64,000 bases of DNA from Doryteuthis pealeii (lineage: Eukaryota > Mollusca > Cephalopoda > Myopsida > Loliginidae), in the NCBI GenBank assembly GCA_023376005.1, contig CM042151.1, forward strand, positions 78,204,696 to 78,268,695. The letters run 5' to 3'. Every line of letters starts with the position of its first letter. Positions within the stretch are counted from its first letter, which is position 1. The notes beneath the pieces are model-generated. The model saw nothing but the letters and a program-made list of their open reading frames with translations. It was not told the DNA's origin and made no database searches. The position numbers and the translations under genes were made by a program. This document shows, in pieces, positions 11,190 through 22,429 of the stretch.

Positions 11190-11570
11190 CCTCACATTGT
11201 TGGAGGATCTTAGAAACACTGCAGATGAATAAGACTCTAAAAACATGGGGTCTGGTTATGAGACGAAACTGAATTTGATGGTATGGCTCAAGTTCTGGAG
11301 GTCTTTGGAGCGTGGGGTACCCCTTCATTGCGATTACTCCCAGGTCCACTATAACCTGGAGAGGTAGTACCTGTTAGGATATCATTTATGAGTCAAATAG
11401 ATCTGTTTAAAAATTATTCGTATTCGGTGTGTGCCAAAAAGTAACCTCTTAAGAAACAACTATACAAAAATGTAAATATGGAAGCACAATGAACGTGATT
11501 CCCTAACTCCTACGCATGAAATAACCACGGACGGGTTGATATGCCGTTAAAATCAATCAATCAATTCTCC
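11190..11570 (+). repeat. Dispersed repeat family D
   Basis: Contains cccttcattgcgattactcc, caggtccactataacctgg (imperfect palindrome), gtagtacctgttaggat, gtcaaatagatctgtttaaa and the end gccgttaaaatcaatcaatc. One of the more complete copies of the 3' half. Confidence 0.75.
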
Positions 11571-11984
11571 ATATTGTTGATAATTTCTTTTTGGTACGTT
11601 GATTTCATTCATAGTTTCATTGGGTCAGTTTTTAAGTTATATTACATTTTTACTGTAATTTCCCTTCCAACAAAATTGTATATCTAAGATTGTTAGAATT
11701 TTTCAATGGTGGATGTGATCCGAAAGTCTTATTTGATGTAAGTGTGTGATTTTTGGTGAAATGATCTAGGAAATATTTTGGGGTCTGTAAATGTGTTAAC
11801 CAGCACATGTCACACTCGAAAAATATCTGACCTTATGCCATACTTTTCTTTGTAAAATATTTTTAATATTGAGGAAATCTTTAATAATAAATGCTAATGT
11901 CTGTGAGTCACATTTTTCAATTTTATTCCTAGAGGCCGTAACCCAACATATCATACCATTTTGGAATCATGTCGACTCCATGTG
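11571..11984. other. AT-rich DNA, nothing recognised
   Basis: No gene or named repeat seen. Confidence 0.4.
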
Positions 11985-12790
11985 CAAATTAAAAACATTC
12001 CGGACCCGCAATCCTGAAATTTTGGATTCCCAAGTTTTAATTGCTGCGATTGATTTCGGTGATTTTTTATGCAAATTTTGCGACGAATTCTTATAAAAAT
12101 AAATTTGGGAATAAGTAATTTAATTGCCGCTTGATAGAGCAAAGTTTACGCTAGTAAATAAGGAAACCATAGAGCTAAATTTGTGTCTGATTTTACTTCT
12201 TGTTTTTTTTTTTTTTATTTTTCTAACAACGCTCTTCAAACAGTGAGGCACGGAAGTCCATTCGAACAAAGGGAACAGAAGGTAATAAACACCGCCTAGA
12301 GAACTGAATTGATTATCGCTGTAAATACTGAACCATCCAATTTTTTTTCTCACAGTACACATCGAAGGTTACACATTTATCCTCTTGTAAGTGTTTGAAA
12401 CTTTCTTTTACAAATTAACTTGAAGAAAGGTAACAAACTCAATTCTTTCGATGACTGCTTCATATTCGATCGTACTTAAATCTAAAATCACGGTAATATT
12501 TATTTATTTATTTATTTATTTATTATCATTTAACCATTTAGCGGTACTTATTCGTAAATAACACGCACCTCTGAATTTGGTCTACGAAATTCTAGAAAAA
12601 GAGTATATAAAAAAATGTATCTTTTTTTTATTACTTCTATTACTTACTCATCAGAATTAGTAGCAGTTAAATTTAACATTTATTCAACTTTTTATTCGGT
12701 TCGTATAAACTAAAAAATAAAAATTGAAAGTTTATTTATGTTTTGAAACAAAATATTTACGCAGCATTTAGAGCTAACACACGGACATGT
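11985..12790 (+). repeat. Dispersed repeat, about 0.75 kb
   Basis: Homologous in the same orientation to 24575-25290: gaaattttggattcccaagt, aacaacgctctt, ggaacagaaggtaat and acaccg blocks occur in the same order. A (TTTA)n microsatellite near 12497-12525 is present here only. A partial reverse copy lies near 7060-7400. No coding frame is conserved. Confidence 0.7.
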
Positions 12791-12855
12791 TCACACAAAA
12801 ATGAAACAAGCTTATAACAACAAAAAACTTACATTACGAGAAACAAAATTATAAA

Positions 12856-13889
12856 TAGGCATACCCAATTTTGTCGGCTGCTAGGTTTTTAAAAACAAAT
12901 TAAAATTAATTAAATCTATTATTTAAGGTCAAACTTTTGTCTAAAATGATAAATAGTAACATAATGACCATCATTAAAAAAAGAAAAATATCATAATTAC
13001 ATATGCAGTTTATTTTTAATAGATTTAAAACGATTTGTTTTGGTTAATTTCGACGCGATCCGCCATTCTGTCTCTTTTTCAATGGTTTTAGGCGCTTGTT
13101 TACAATTTTAACGTAACATTCGCGATTGTAAATAAAATTTACCAAAAATCAGGTAATTATCCGATTTTAATGAAATTTTCAGTATTGATTTTTCAATAAA
13201 TGCATCAGTTATTTTATTTCAAAACTTTAATTTAGTATTTTTGCTATGAAAAATTAATATATAAAATTCATTTAAAAATATGAAAAGCCTGATGTTAAGT
13301 TTAAAATGTTATATTTTTAGATTCTAAAAATAAATATCTATTTAATGCAAACTTTATTTTATTACATCAAAGTATACTTTTTGAAGAAAAACTTGATTGA
13401 AAATGTACCCCCCCCTTTTTTTAAGCAGAAAAAATATCGATGTATAATTTTTTTCTTTTATAAGATAATAGCCAATTAAATAATTATCGAAATGAGTAAA
13501 AAAGAAATCTCAAAAGAATTAATTATTTATTATTATTTTTACATTTTATTTTCGGTACTTATTTTCTCATAGAAAAATTATTTTTGTTTGTTTTTATTCA
13601 TAACTTCGGTCTTTTATCTCTATATTTATACTGTAATTAGAAAACTATAAGACCAACTTGAAAAAAATGTTACGCCCCCAACATAAGGGGGTCAAAATTA
13701 AGTGACCTGAAAAAAATGAGAAAGTTTTGAAATAAAATAAATAATGTATTATAAAGATCATTCATTGATAAATAAACACTGACAATTTCATTAAAATCTG
13801 ATAATTCCCTGATTTTTGGTAAATTATTTTCTGTAGGGCTAAAGTCATTTGGTCAAAAACGCATTTTAGGCTCATTTTGGGTATAGCTA
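12856..13889. mobile_element. hAT-like non-autonomous transposon, 1.03 kb
   Basis: Starts TAGGCATACCCAA and ends TTGGGTATAGCTA in inverse. It is flanked by a perfect 8-bp direct repeat ATTATAAA (12848-12855 and 13890-13897). The interior is fold-back (aaatcaggtaattatccga near 13148 against tctgataattccctgattt near 13796). The element at 39062-40125 is an inverted relative. No transposase. Confidence 0.8.
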
Positions 13890-13899
13890 ATTATAAACA

Positions 13900-14260
13900 A
13901 ACACATATTTCTGTATCTGTTTCTTTCAAATAATTACATTTTTGTTTACATAGCACATCCGAATGAGCCAGGTACCATCATAGAATTCTTTAAAAAAAAA
14001 AAAAACGAAAAGTTCTTTCGCTATTTTTTTATTGCTAAACATACAGAACATTTAATGTTATTCAGGCAACTTGTCAGTTTTGAAAAATATTTATTTTAGT
14101 TGATGATTTTGTAGGGACGTCCAATTTGATGTGTAAAATTTACCCCCTCCCCTAACACAATGAAACATGAATAAAAATTAATATTATCTTCAAAATTTTG
14201 GGACCATTCAAAAGAAGAAACATTTTATTCTTTTTGTTTCTAAATTTCAAAAAATGCCTT
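13900..14260. repeat. Fragment of ggctacgttaa fold-back family
   Basis: gggacgtccaatttgatgtg, aatttaccccctcccc and attcaaaagaagaaacattt match the end of the family also seen near 8190 and 25730. The block near 13930-14040 is also found near 25625-25710. Confidence 0.55.
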
Positions 14261-15687
14261 TTTTTTTTCTAATATTAAAGGGAATCTTGATACCTGAAAT
14301 GCTTTTTTTTTTCTAATATTAAAAGGAATCTTATTACTTTAAACGACTTTTAATCATATGTAATTTATTAAAAGCTTTTAAAGATGAATAAAGAATGTAA
14401 TATATAATTGTTTTCATTAGATTAATTTTATGTAAGGAAAAGTCAATTTTTAAACATTTTTTTCCAAATTCATGAATATTGTTTGTTTTTAGTTTAAATG
14501 ATTTGTTTTACTGTAGCATAAAATATTTTGATTTAAGTAAATTATTTGTGTACATTACCAGCTGAAATATAAAATAATTAAAGGTTAGGTTTATTTCAAT
14601 ATTTTAATTATTCAATGAAATTAAATTAAATTAATTAAAAGTAATTTAATTTGTAAGATAAATAAAATAAAATTGAATTTACTAATTTAAAAACTGAACA
14701 AATATTGGTACAGAATTATTTCCCTTATAATATTTTTAAGTCCAAACCATAGAAATAAAAAAAATGTAAACCAATTATTTTGCTTTGGCAAATCCATATA
14801 CAACAAATATTTGTTGGGAAAATTGGCATGTAATCATTTACCTCCTTGTTTGGTCTATTGAAAGCCATACTTTTTTTTTTCTTTTTTGATGAAAAACTGG
14901 AGATTATTTAGCTAAAATGTTAAGAACTGTGAGTATTTTTTCTGTAATGTATATTTGATTTTATTTTTCATTTATTTTTAAGAAGAAACTTTTATAAATT
15001 TTTTTTAAATTCTTTTAAAAACTTCTTATAATGTTTTGTTAAGTTCACTTCAATGTCATATTTCATAAAATTTTGGAGCTAATTTAATATTTAAAAGGGA
15101 TTAAGAATTAATTACATACATAATATTATGTTGCTTTTTTTTACTTATGTTACTACTTTTCCACTTAAACTAAAATTTGACCTTGAATAATGAATTTAAT
15201 TAATTTTGTTTTAAAAGTGAAAATCGTCATTCATTTTGTTGCTACCTAGTATTTTCTGTATCCTCCTTTTAGGGAATGATAAAATAAAACCAAGAGAAAA
15301 ATAACTCTTGTTTATGCATCTTGGAAAGTCAGAGATTGGTTTGACAATGTATTTATAATGTAAATAGAAACATCTAAAAATACATAAAATCAATATTTTT
15401 AAACCTTCAAAATGTTTCTAAAGATTTCTGATTTAATTATTCAAACTTATCTTTATAGAAAAATTTTAAAATCGTACAAGTAAAATATATTTTGTTCAGA
15501 AAAAATTTGACTCTTGATTTTTCATTGAATTTTTTTTTAATTACTGTGATGTAAGCAGTGACATAGTTTCAGTTGCAGACAAAAAGAGACCGAGTCTCCA
15601 TTAGTAATAGATAGTACAAAATCATGTGAAAAATTATAATTTAAAAGTAATAAAACATGTTTTGTGCAATATTATATGAAGGAATAA
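14261..15687. other. AT-rich DNA without genes
   Basis: Apart from a short tandem repeat at about 14260-14340 (ttttctaatattaaa twice), nothing is recognised. The minus-strand frame at 15211-15393 has no family features and is taken as chance. Confidence 0.45.
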
Positions 15688-15818
15688 GATACAAAACAGC
15701 TTCGTCCAGTATTTGAATTTGGATCACTAATTCCATTTCCAACAGTATAACAGTTATCATTGTTGGAAATGAGATCAGTGATTCAAGTTCAAATACTGGA
15801 CGAGGCTGTTTGTGTCTC
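15688..15818. repeat. Near-perfect hairpin made of inverted SINE heads
   Basis: The left arm (gatacaaaacagcttcgtcc onward, 15688-15752) is the inverse of the right arm ending ggacgaggctgtttgtgtct, with only a few bases of loop. The right arm is the head of the family 2 SINE that follows; the left arm is a head-only inverted copy. Confidence 0.8.
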
Positions 15819-16030
15819 ACTTAGCCCTAATGCACTTTGGCATGAATTCATCTGTTCTCCCCAACCTATGGGTAAATAGTAGGGCCAACTGTGTTCTTTA
15901 AGAGAAGGAAAAATTTGAATTGAAGCCAACTGTACTCCACTCAAAAAATGACCATGTGTCATATCTTGCCTGTGGTGGAAATATTGGATAAATACATATG
16001 TGAAAGAGAAAACTTTTTCTGATTTTCAAT
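15753..16030 (+). mobile_element. tRNA-derived SINE, family 2
   Basis: Head with aagttcaaatactgg (B-box-like), then cgaggctgtttgtgtctcac, ctatgggtaaatag, gagaaggaaaa and a 3' part tgtgtcatatcttgcctgt. The homologous SINE at 26757-26990 lies in the same place relative to ZNF-B, so this copy predates the ZNF-A/B duplication. Confidence 0.85.
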
Positions 16031-16082
16031 CAAAAGTAAAAATCACCTCAAAATGACTTTGTATATGTATATATTTTATATT

Positions 16083-16385
16083 TGGAGGCACATGGTCTAA
16101 TCGTTAGAGTTGTAGAAGTGAACTACTTGAACTGAGTTCAATTCCTGGACGAAGCTGTTTGTATTTCACATGGTGCTAATACCCTTGGGAAAGGTATGAC
16201 TCCAATTCTCCTTCCCACAATGGGTAAATAGCAGAGCAGACTGGGCTCGTTAACCATGGCTAGGTAACTAATCTAAGAGAAGGAAAACTTTGAATTCAAA
16301 CCTGTTAAACTCTGCTAAAGAAATTGACCTTGTGTTATATCCTGCTTGTGCAAAGGGGTTGGTAAATATATGTAATATTTTTAGT
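16083..16385 (+). mobile_element. tRNA-derived SINE, family 2 (private to ZNF-A copy)
   Basis: Full head: tggtctaatcgttagagttg (box A) and gagttcaattcctgg (box B), then the standard body with ccttgggaaaggtatgactc. Flanks atattttata and taatattttta suggest a target duplication. The corresponding site upstream of ZNF-B (about 27040-27055) is empty, so it inserted after the duplication. Confidence 0.85.
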
Positions 16386-17018
16386 ATGAATATGTGTATA
16401 GTGTGAAATTATGCAAAGAGATATAATGAAGATTTATAATAACTTAATGATAGAAAAATCTTTTTTCTCTCTCTTTTGAAAATCTTTTAGAAATTAATGG
16501 ACTCATCATCACAAAATTATCAAATCAGATAAAGAAATCAATAGCAAAATCTATCATATAAATGATAACCTATAAAACTGGAAATAAACAATGTAAGTAT
16601 TTTATCATATTGAAGGATCTGATATCTAACTATAGATTTTCTATAGAATTAATTTGAAAAAGTTCTATTTTTTTTTTTTTTTTCTATATCAAGTATCTTT
16701 TTAATCAAAGATAACTAGTATTTCTCTTTATTGTTTCATTTGAACTCAAGTATTCTGTAAAATATTTATTTTATAAATTTTGTTTAACTAATACTGGTAA
16801 ATGAGGCTTCGCATTTTATTCCAAGAAAGTTTTTCATTTAAACTTAGCTGTTAGAAGAACCATATTTTCTGTTTTTCTTAGTGAATACAAACAGGAAAGA
16901 AAAATATTTTAAAAGAAATTAAATACAATCAACTTAATTGATGTATTGCTTTTGAAACTGTTTTATTGTCATTAATGTAAATGCAATGAAAGCAATTTCA
17001 TTGACTGATGTAATATCT

Positions 17019-17548
17019 GGGTAATTTCATGTTAAATCATCCAGGCCATGTCACCCTCCCACTTCAATTTTACTGAAATTTTCTCCAGGTGTGGATTATG
17101 TTAAAGTTAGACAATCCCCAAAATTTGAGACTCCAATTCCCAAAATTGGTCGAGTTATGTTGCTTTCTAAATTTGGGAGTGTGCACAAAAAATGGCAACT
17201 TTTTGTAATCTATTTTTGTCTGTAAAATAAATTCTAGAATTTTCCTACTCCTGAAAATTGCTTTATAAAAGCTTTTTGGCCCAAAGAACTCAAAAATGCT
17301 ATCAAAAATGTCTTAAAGTTAACCAGTCTTAAGTTATTAATGATTTCTTATTTGTTCATAGCAAGATCAATTGGTGAAAAAATTGTAATGTGGCACTACA
17401 TCAATGACAAAAATTTTGTATTATTATTATTTTATATATATTGAACATTATTTGTACCAAAAAGATAGTTTGGTCTTTTGCTCAGAACGGAAGCGACAAC
17501 ATTCAGAAAAATTGAAATTTTTCTGGGTGATTTGACATGGAATAACCC
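17019..17548. mobile_element. Fold-back family E transposon (private to ZNF-A copy)
   Basis: Inverted ends: GGGTAATTTCATG at the left and CATGGAATAACCC at the right, extending to about 26 bp with some mismatches. The flanking direct repeat is ATCT (17015-17018 and 17549-17552). The matching intron position upstream of ZNF-B (near 27427) lacks it. Related copies are at 8636, 51117 and 60700. No open frame. Confidence 0.85.
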
Positions 17549-17735
17549 ATCTAATAATCTGCATAAGATTAAATTTTGAATGTGAGCATGAGGAATTTCT
17601 TAAAGATGAAGATTATTGTCTATATGTAATAATGGAAGAAATTTATGTATTCAAAGAAAAAAGTAATGTTAAGTGATTTAATAAAATCTAATTAATATCT
17701 TCAATTATCATATATTTTCAATATCTTTTTTATAG

Positions 17736-17823
17736 ATGTTCCACCTTGAAAATATTTCTTATTACATAATTTGATGAACTGGAGTACACGATCATTACCT
17801 TGGAGACCTGATATGCAGAAAAT
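17736..17823 (+). other. Probable 5' UTR start of the ZNF-A coding exon
   Basis: A pyrimidine-rich tract followed by ttatag (acceptor AG at 17734-17735) precedes 88 bases that lead into the ATG. The same arrangement, with closely matching sequence, stands before ZNF-B at 27598. This suggests a spliced gene with an upstream exon that cannot be identified here. Confidence 0.6.
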
Positions 17824-18690
17824 ATGGAAAACTTCTCAGAAAAAATATATTCTCCTGAAACATCTGATCATAAATTGTCAGATGATTTAATTCTAAAAAG
17901 AGACTTAAAAAACAATACTGATGAGACACCATATTCTTGTGAAGTATGTGGACTTTCCTGTTCATATAAATCAAAGTTGGACCGACATATTCGAACCCAC
18001 ACTGGAGAAAGGCCATATTCTTGTGAAGAGTGTGATTCATCCTTTCCTGATAAAACAACTTTGACAGTACATAAAAGAATCCACACTGGAAAGAAACCAT
18101 ATTCTTGTGAAGTATGTGCTTCTTCCTTTAGCCAGAAATCAAGTTTGGTGGCACATGTACGAACACATACTGGTGAAAAACCATTTCCTTGTGAAATGTG
18201 TGGCTCTTCCTTTTCAGACGAGACAATCTTGAAGGTCCATATGAGAACACATACTGGGGAGAAACCATTTTCCTGTCAAATATGTAGTTCTTCCTTTAAA
18301 CAGAAATCTAATTTGATAGAACATATTCGAACACACACTGGAGAGCAACCATTTTCTTGTAAAATATGCAGCTCATCCTTTTCTCAGAAATCAAATTTGG
18401 TGGTACATATGAGAACACACACTGGAGAGAAACCATATACTTGTGAAGTATGTGAGGCTTCCTTTTCACAGAAGGCCTCTTTGATACGGCATGAGCGAAG
18501 ACATACTGGAGAGAAATTATATTCATGTGAAGTGTGTGGTTTTGCCTTCATAGAAAAGTCAACTTTAAAGCGACATAAGCGAAAACATACTGGAGAAAAA
18601 CCATATTCTTGTGAAGAATGTGGTTCTTCTTTTTCAGATAAGTCAACTTTGAGGGGACATATGCAAAAACATACTGGAATAAAACCATAA
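17824..18690 (+). CDS. C2H2 zinc-finger protein, nine fingers (ZNF-A)
   Basis: Codes for 288 residues. Nine tandem C-X2-C-X12-H-X3-H fingers occupy about residues 37-284 with a 28-residue period and TGE(K/R/Q)P(Y/F) linkers, the Krüppel-type arrangement of sequence-specific DNA-binding proteins that act in the nucleus. Inferred helix residues at -1, 2, 3 and 6 are: Y,S,K,R; D,T,T,V; Q,S,S,A; D,T,I,V; Q,S,N,E; Q,S,N,V; Q,A,S,R; E,S,T,R; D,S,T,G. The first finger has C instead of the usual aromatic core residue. The 36-residue leader contains no KRAB, BTB or other effector domain; its end ([14 protein letters not shown]) looks like half of a lost finger. The start is the first ATG after the acceptor at 17735. 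The stop replaces a tyrosine codon at the start of a further, decayed finger. Paralogue of ZNF-B. The target and function are unknown. Confidence 0.9.
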   Translation: MENFSEKIYSPETSDHKLSDDLILKRDLKNNTDETPYSCEVCGLSCSYKSKLDRHIRTHTGERPYSCEECDSSFPDKTTLTVHKRIHTGKKPYSCEVCASSFSQKSSLVAHVRTHTGEKPFPCEMCGSSFSDETILKVHMRTHTGEKPFSCQICSSSFKQKSNLIEHIRTHTGEQPFSCKICSSSFSQKSNLVVHMRTHTGEKPYTCEVCEASFSQKASLIRHERRHTGEKLYSCEVCGFAFIEKSTLKRHKRKHTGEKPYSCEECGSSFSDKSTLRGHMQKHTGIKP

Positions 18691-18990
18691 TCTTGTAAAG
18701 TATGCAACAAATTTGGTAGTTCATATGAGAACGCTCACTGGAGAGAAACCATATGCTTGTGAATTGTGTGGGTCTTCTTTTTCATAGAAGTCTACTCTGA
18801 TACGACATGAGAAAATACGTATAGGAGTGAAATATTCATCAATTAAGAGTGCTTTAAAACACAACCATGCTCTTGTGAAATGTGTAGCTCTTCCTTCCCA
18901 CAGAAGTCAACTTAGAATATGATCAAACTCATACTGAAGAGAAACCCTTTTGTTGTGAGGTGTATGGATCTTTCTTATTCCCAACTGCCA
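18691..18990 (+). pseudogene. Decayed 3' fingers of ZNF-A
   Basis: Immediately after the stop, finger sequence continues (tcttgtaaagtatgcaac, then gagagaaaccatatgcttgt, gtgggtcttctttttcatag) but with deletions, stops and lost histidines. The equivalent tail of ZNF-B, split by a LINE, is at 29133-29210 and 31098-31440. The array was therefore longer before the stop arose. Confidence 0.85.
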
Positions 18991-19756
18991 AGTGTGTGGT
19001 GAAAACAAGATCCTATGACATATCTGAGTAGCTCAAATGTAAAAATAGAAACCTTCTTGGAATTTTACAACATTGACATATTAGTATAAATACCTCATGA
19101 CGTACGCTATCCAATCAGATTCCAGAAATTAATTATCTTTGGAGCACCTTTTGCCCAAAATCATGGAAAGATTTTACTGAATTTTGATAGGATTTATTTT
19201 TTGGCACATCTTTTATGTTTCACTCATAGGAATTTATCCTATAAATGTCATTATAGTCGATCTGCAGTTTTGTCCAGAAACAAAGAAAAGAAGAGGAACC
19301 AATAGCTAAAGTCAGCCATGAATGGTATCACACTTATAGGATTAAATCCTATATTTTTCTGAGCATGTAGAATCGAATAATTTTTTTAAACAATATTTTA
19401 ATAATTGTATATTATGATTAGGGTTTTGAATTGTCTAAACCAAAGAGAATAGAAAGAAAAATAGTTTTATAAATATTTTAGAACAATAGTTAGAATGTAA
19501 ACAATCCAATGCCAACGATTTGTTGACAAAGAAAAACTTATGTAAGTAATACAAATATTCAATATTGGAATTTTTTACATACATCATGAAATCGGCCGAT
19601 ACTAATTTTAATTAAATGCTGACATATGCTGACAAAAAAGATTATTAAAAAAGGCCAACCGTTGGAAGATTCAGTTGGAGAGAGAACACTGGAGAATAGA
19701 GAGGGAGAAAGTCTGAGACATACAAAGAGACCAGTTGCAACCAGCTACAGAGAGGA
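18991..19756. other. 3' flank of ZNF-A, no gene recognised
   Basis: AT-rich sequence. Inverted-looking motifs aggatttatttt and aggattaaatcc occur near 19190 and 19339. No gene is supported. Confidence 0.4.
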
Positions 19757-19811
19757 GAGTCAAACATGTACATCCTTCTCAACATACTTTGTCAAAACCC
19801 ATCTCTTTTTG

Positions 19812-19849
<38 letters not shown>

Positions 19850-20015
19850 GTGACAATGAGTAAACGATAATTTCCTCCCTCATGTACTTTAGTTTTATAA
19901 ACTGCTAGAATTTTGCAAACAGCTACAGAGATAAAATGATCTGGAGACTCGAACATGTACATCCTTCACAACATACTTCGTCAAAACGTCAAATGTCAAA
20001 ACCCATCTCTTTTTG

Positions 20016-20050
<35 letters not shown>

Positions 20051-20140
20051 GACAGTGACTCTCTCTGGTGTGACAGTGTGTAAATGATAATTCCCCCCTC
20101 ACATACTTTAGTTTTATAAAACTGCTAGAATTTTGACACA
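19757..20140. repeat. Tandem duplication with (CT)n runs
   Basis: Two units (about 19757-19920 and 19945-20140) share acatgtacatccttc, caaaacccatctctttttgc, a (CT)n run, ggtgtgacaatgagtaaa or its variant, and actttagttttataaa. The CT runs lie near 19816-19846 and 20020-20046. The open frame through the first unit ends in Leu-Ser repeats and is not a gene. Confidence 0.8.
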
Positions 20141-21529
20141 TACATGTTATTACTCGAAACAGAGACTAGCAGTTGTAAACATAAACAAAAGCATATGCAT
20201 CTCTCACACACAATTACTTACAGCCATATACTGTTCTCAACACCGCTTAAAGAACATTGACTATTTAAATTGTATATATTGTATAAAAGATGATTCTTAT
20301 ATCTAAATTGTTTTTTCTTTTGTTTTCTGCGGAAACCACATTTTCGTTATCTCATGTGGGAACTGACAATTGAATTTTCATATTCTACCAATTCTAGCAC
20401 CTTGATGATGATGATGGGTACAGCTTCCTTATAGACAAGGAATGCTGTTGAAAAATGAGAACATTTTTAAATAGTCCAAGGATTCCTTTTGAAGTAAAAA
20501 TTCTTTTGAAGTAGAAATACTAATGTTTTTGTAAAACAAGTTTCTGACCAATAAATACAGTAAATATGAAAATACTTACAAATGACAAATGATATTTAAA
20601 AAAAAGAAAAGATAAAAAAGGGCATCATCTGTTAGTTACTGAAAGAGCAACAAGTAACGGCCTAAATTTCAGGATTATGCAAAACTAAACCACACATTGG
20701 GAGTTTGCTATTATTTGGGAAATAATGTATTTTTCTTTGATTGATCTTAACACTACTTAACATCTCCTGATTTTGAGACCAGTTCAGAGATTCTTTCAAT
20801 CAACAAAAAAAAAAGCAAAAAAAGAAAGATGAAAATCCCAAAGTCAGGTACAGCATTACGCAGTTCAAACAAAAATCAATAAACAGATAGACTGAATTCA
20901 GAGATGCTGATAGGTATGTGTCCTGCATCCCTGACACACAAAAATCTAAAAGGATGCAGTTAAATCATATCCATGTGTCCCAGTGTTTTTCTTTTTTCTT
21001 CCATCACCATTTCAAGCCAACTGTAAATAAATTTCAATAGTTTCTTAGGAACAAATTACACAGGATAGGTTACAAGGTAGGAGTTAGACAGCTTTAGTTG
21101 GGACTCGTAAATTTTCCCGGGGAGTCATTCAAAGTAAATATGTGTGTCCCAGGACACATTAAATCAAAAAGCTATCAGCATCACTGGAACTTCTCAAACA
21201 CTCCCTAAAAATAAAAGTTAAGAATATCTTTTTTCAGGTATGGCACCATCACACACACTGAGCTAAAGATTGTAGGCATTATATGCTGAGTGAGTGCTTA
21301 CCCAATATCTTAAAAAAAGGAAAATGTATTATCTGGTTATCTCCCTTTGTAGTATTTTCTTGAATAAAGACATATACTGTTAAGCTAGTCTCCCGTCTCT
21401 TATATGCTTGCAGAGTAACTCAAGAACATAAAATTTCCCTTACAACAATATTGTATTATCTAAGATGGTTAGAATTTTCGAGAATGGTGTATGTTAGGTG
21501 TTAACAATTATGACCACAGACATATTTTA
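20141..21529. other. No gene recognised
   Basis: AT-rich sequence with short ATG repeats near 20405-20417. No conserved frame, RNA gene or named repeat identified. Confidence 0.4.
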
Positions 21530-22130
21530 CAAAAGGAAATCATGACCCCTAACTGAAAAGACCAAAATCAGGGAATTATTCGATTTTAATGAACTTTGCA
21601 GTGTTGATTTATCAATGAAGGAATTTTATAGTGCATCACTTATTTCATTTAAAAACCTACTGATTTTCCAGGCCAGTTACGTTTTATCTGCAAAAATATT
21701 TTGCACCCCAAAATAAGTTTTGGGGTACAAACTATCGATGAGGTTATATATAATTGGAAATAATTTCTCAATAAATAAAAATACAAAAGACCGATGGTGT
21801 GAATAGAAAAAAATCTTAATGAAAGATTTTTGAAGAAAATAAATAGCCAAAATCTAGAAATTAGATTAAAAATTTTATTTTGGGGGGATTTTTTAACTTC
21901 TCTGTTGTATGCTAAATATAATTAGCTTTTAAATTTTCAGTGAAATAATTATACTTTGATATTTGTTCTGTTTAAAAAGGTGGAGGCTAAACTTTTAAAC
22001 TGGGATTTCTCCAATTATTACATCAGCCTACTAAACTAAGCTTGTTATTAAATATATTTTTAGAATATGAATATATGAATTTTAAAACTAAAAATTATAG
22101 ACATTATATTTTACATCAATTTTTATTGAT
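21530..22130. repeat. Fragment of the hAT-like repeat group
   Basis: aaaatcagggaattattcga, then caatgaaggaattttatagt, then gcaccccaaaataagttt are shared with the interior of the 5165-6821 and 39062-40125 elements. The ends are not clear. Confidence 0.55.
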
Positions 22131-22429
22131 CTAAAAAACGATATGCTTAAAATTCTATGGATGCCTGTAATTGATATTACATTTAAACCATTATGATTTA
22201 TTTCCCTTGTTTTCTGATATGATTACTGCTTGGTAATCCAATATCAAGAAGTATCAAGCATTACTGGGAAGTAGATAGTGTACTTGGAATGTACTATGGT
22301 GACATAAGATATAATTAGCCAATGATTATATCATATTTTTCTATAGACCTAAAGACTATGATGTTAGTGGTGAGTAATATATTTCCTGATGAGGAATACA
22401 GATTTCTGCAAAAAATGTCATATTATGAC

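Noticed and set aside
17795..18710. Minus-strand frames opposite ZNF-A, and similar ones opposite ZNF-B and ZNF-C
   Set aside because: Antisense shadows produced by the 84-base finger periodicity.
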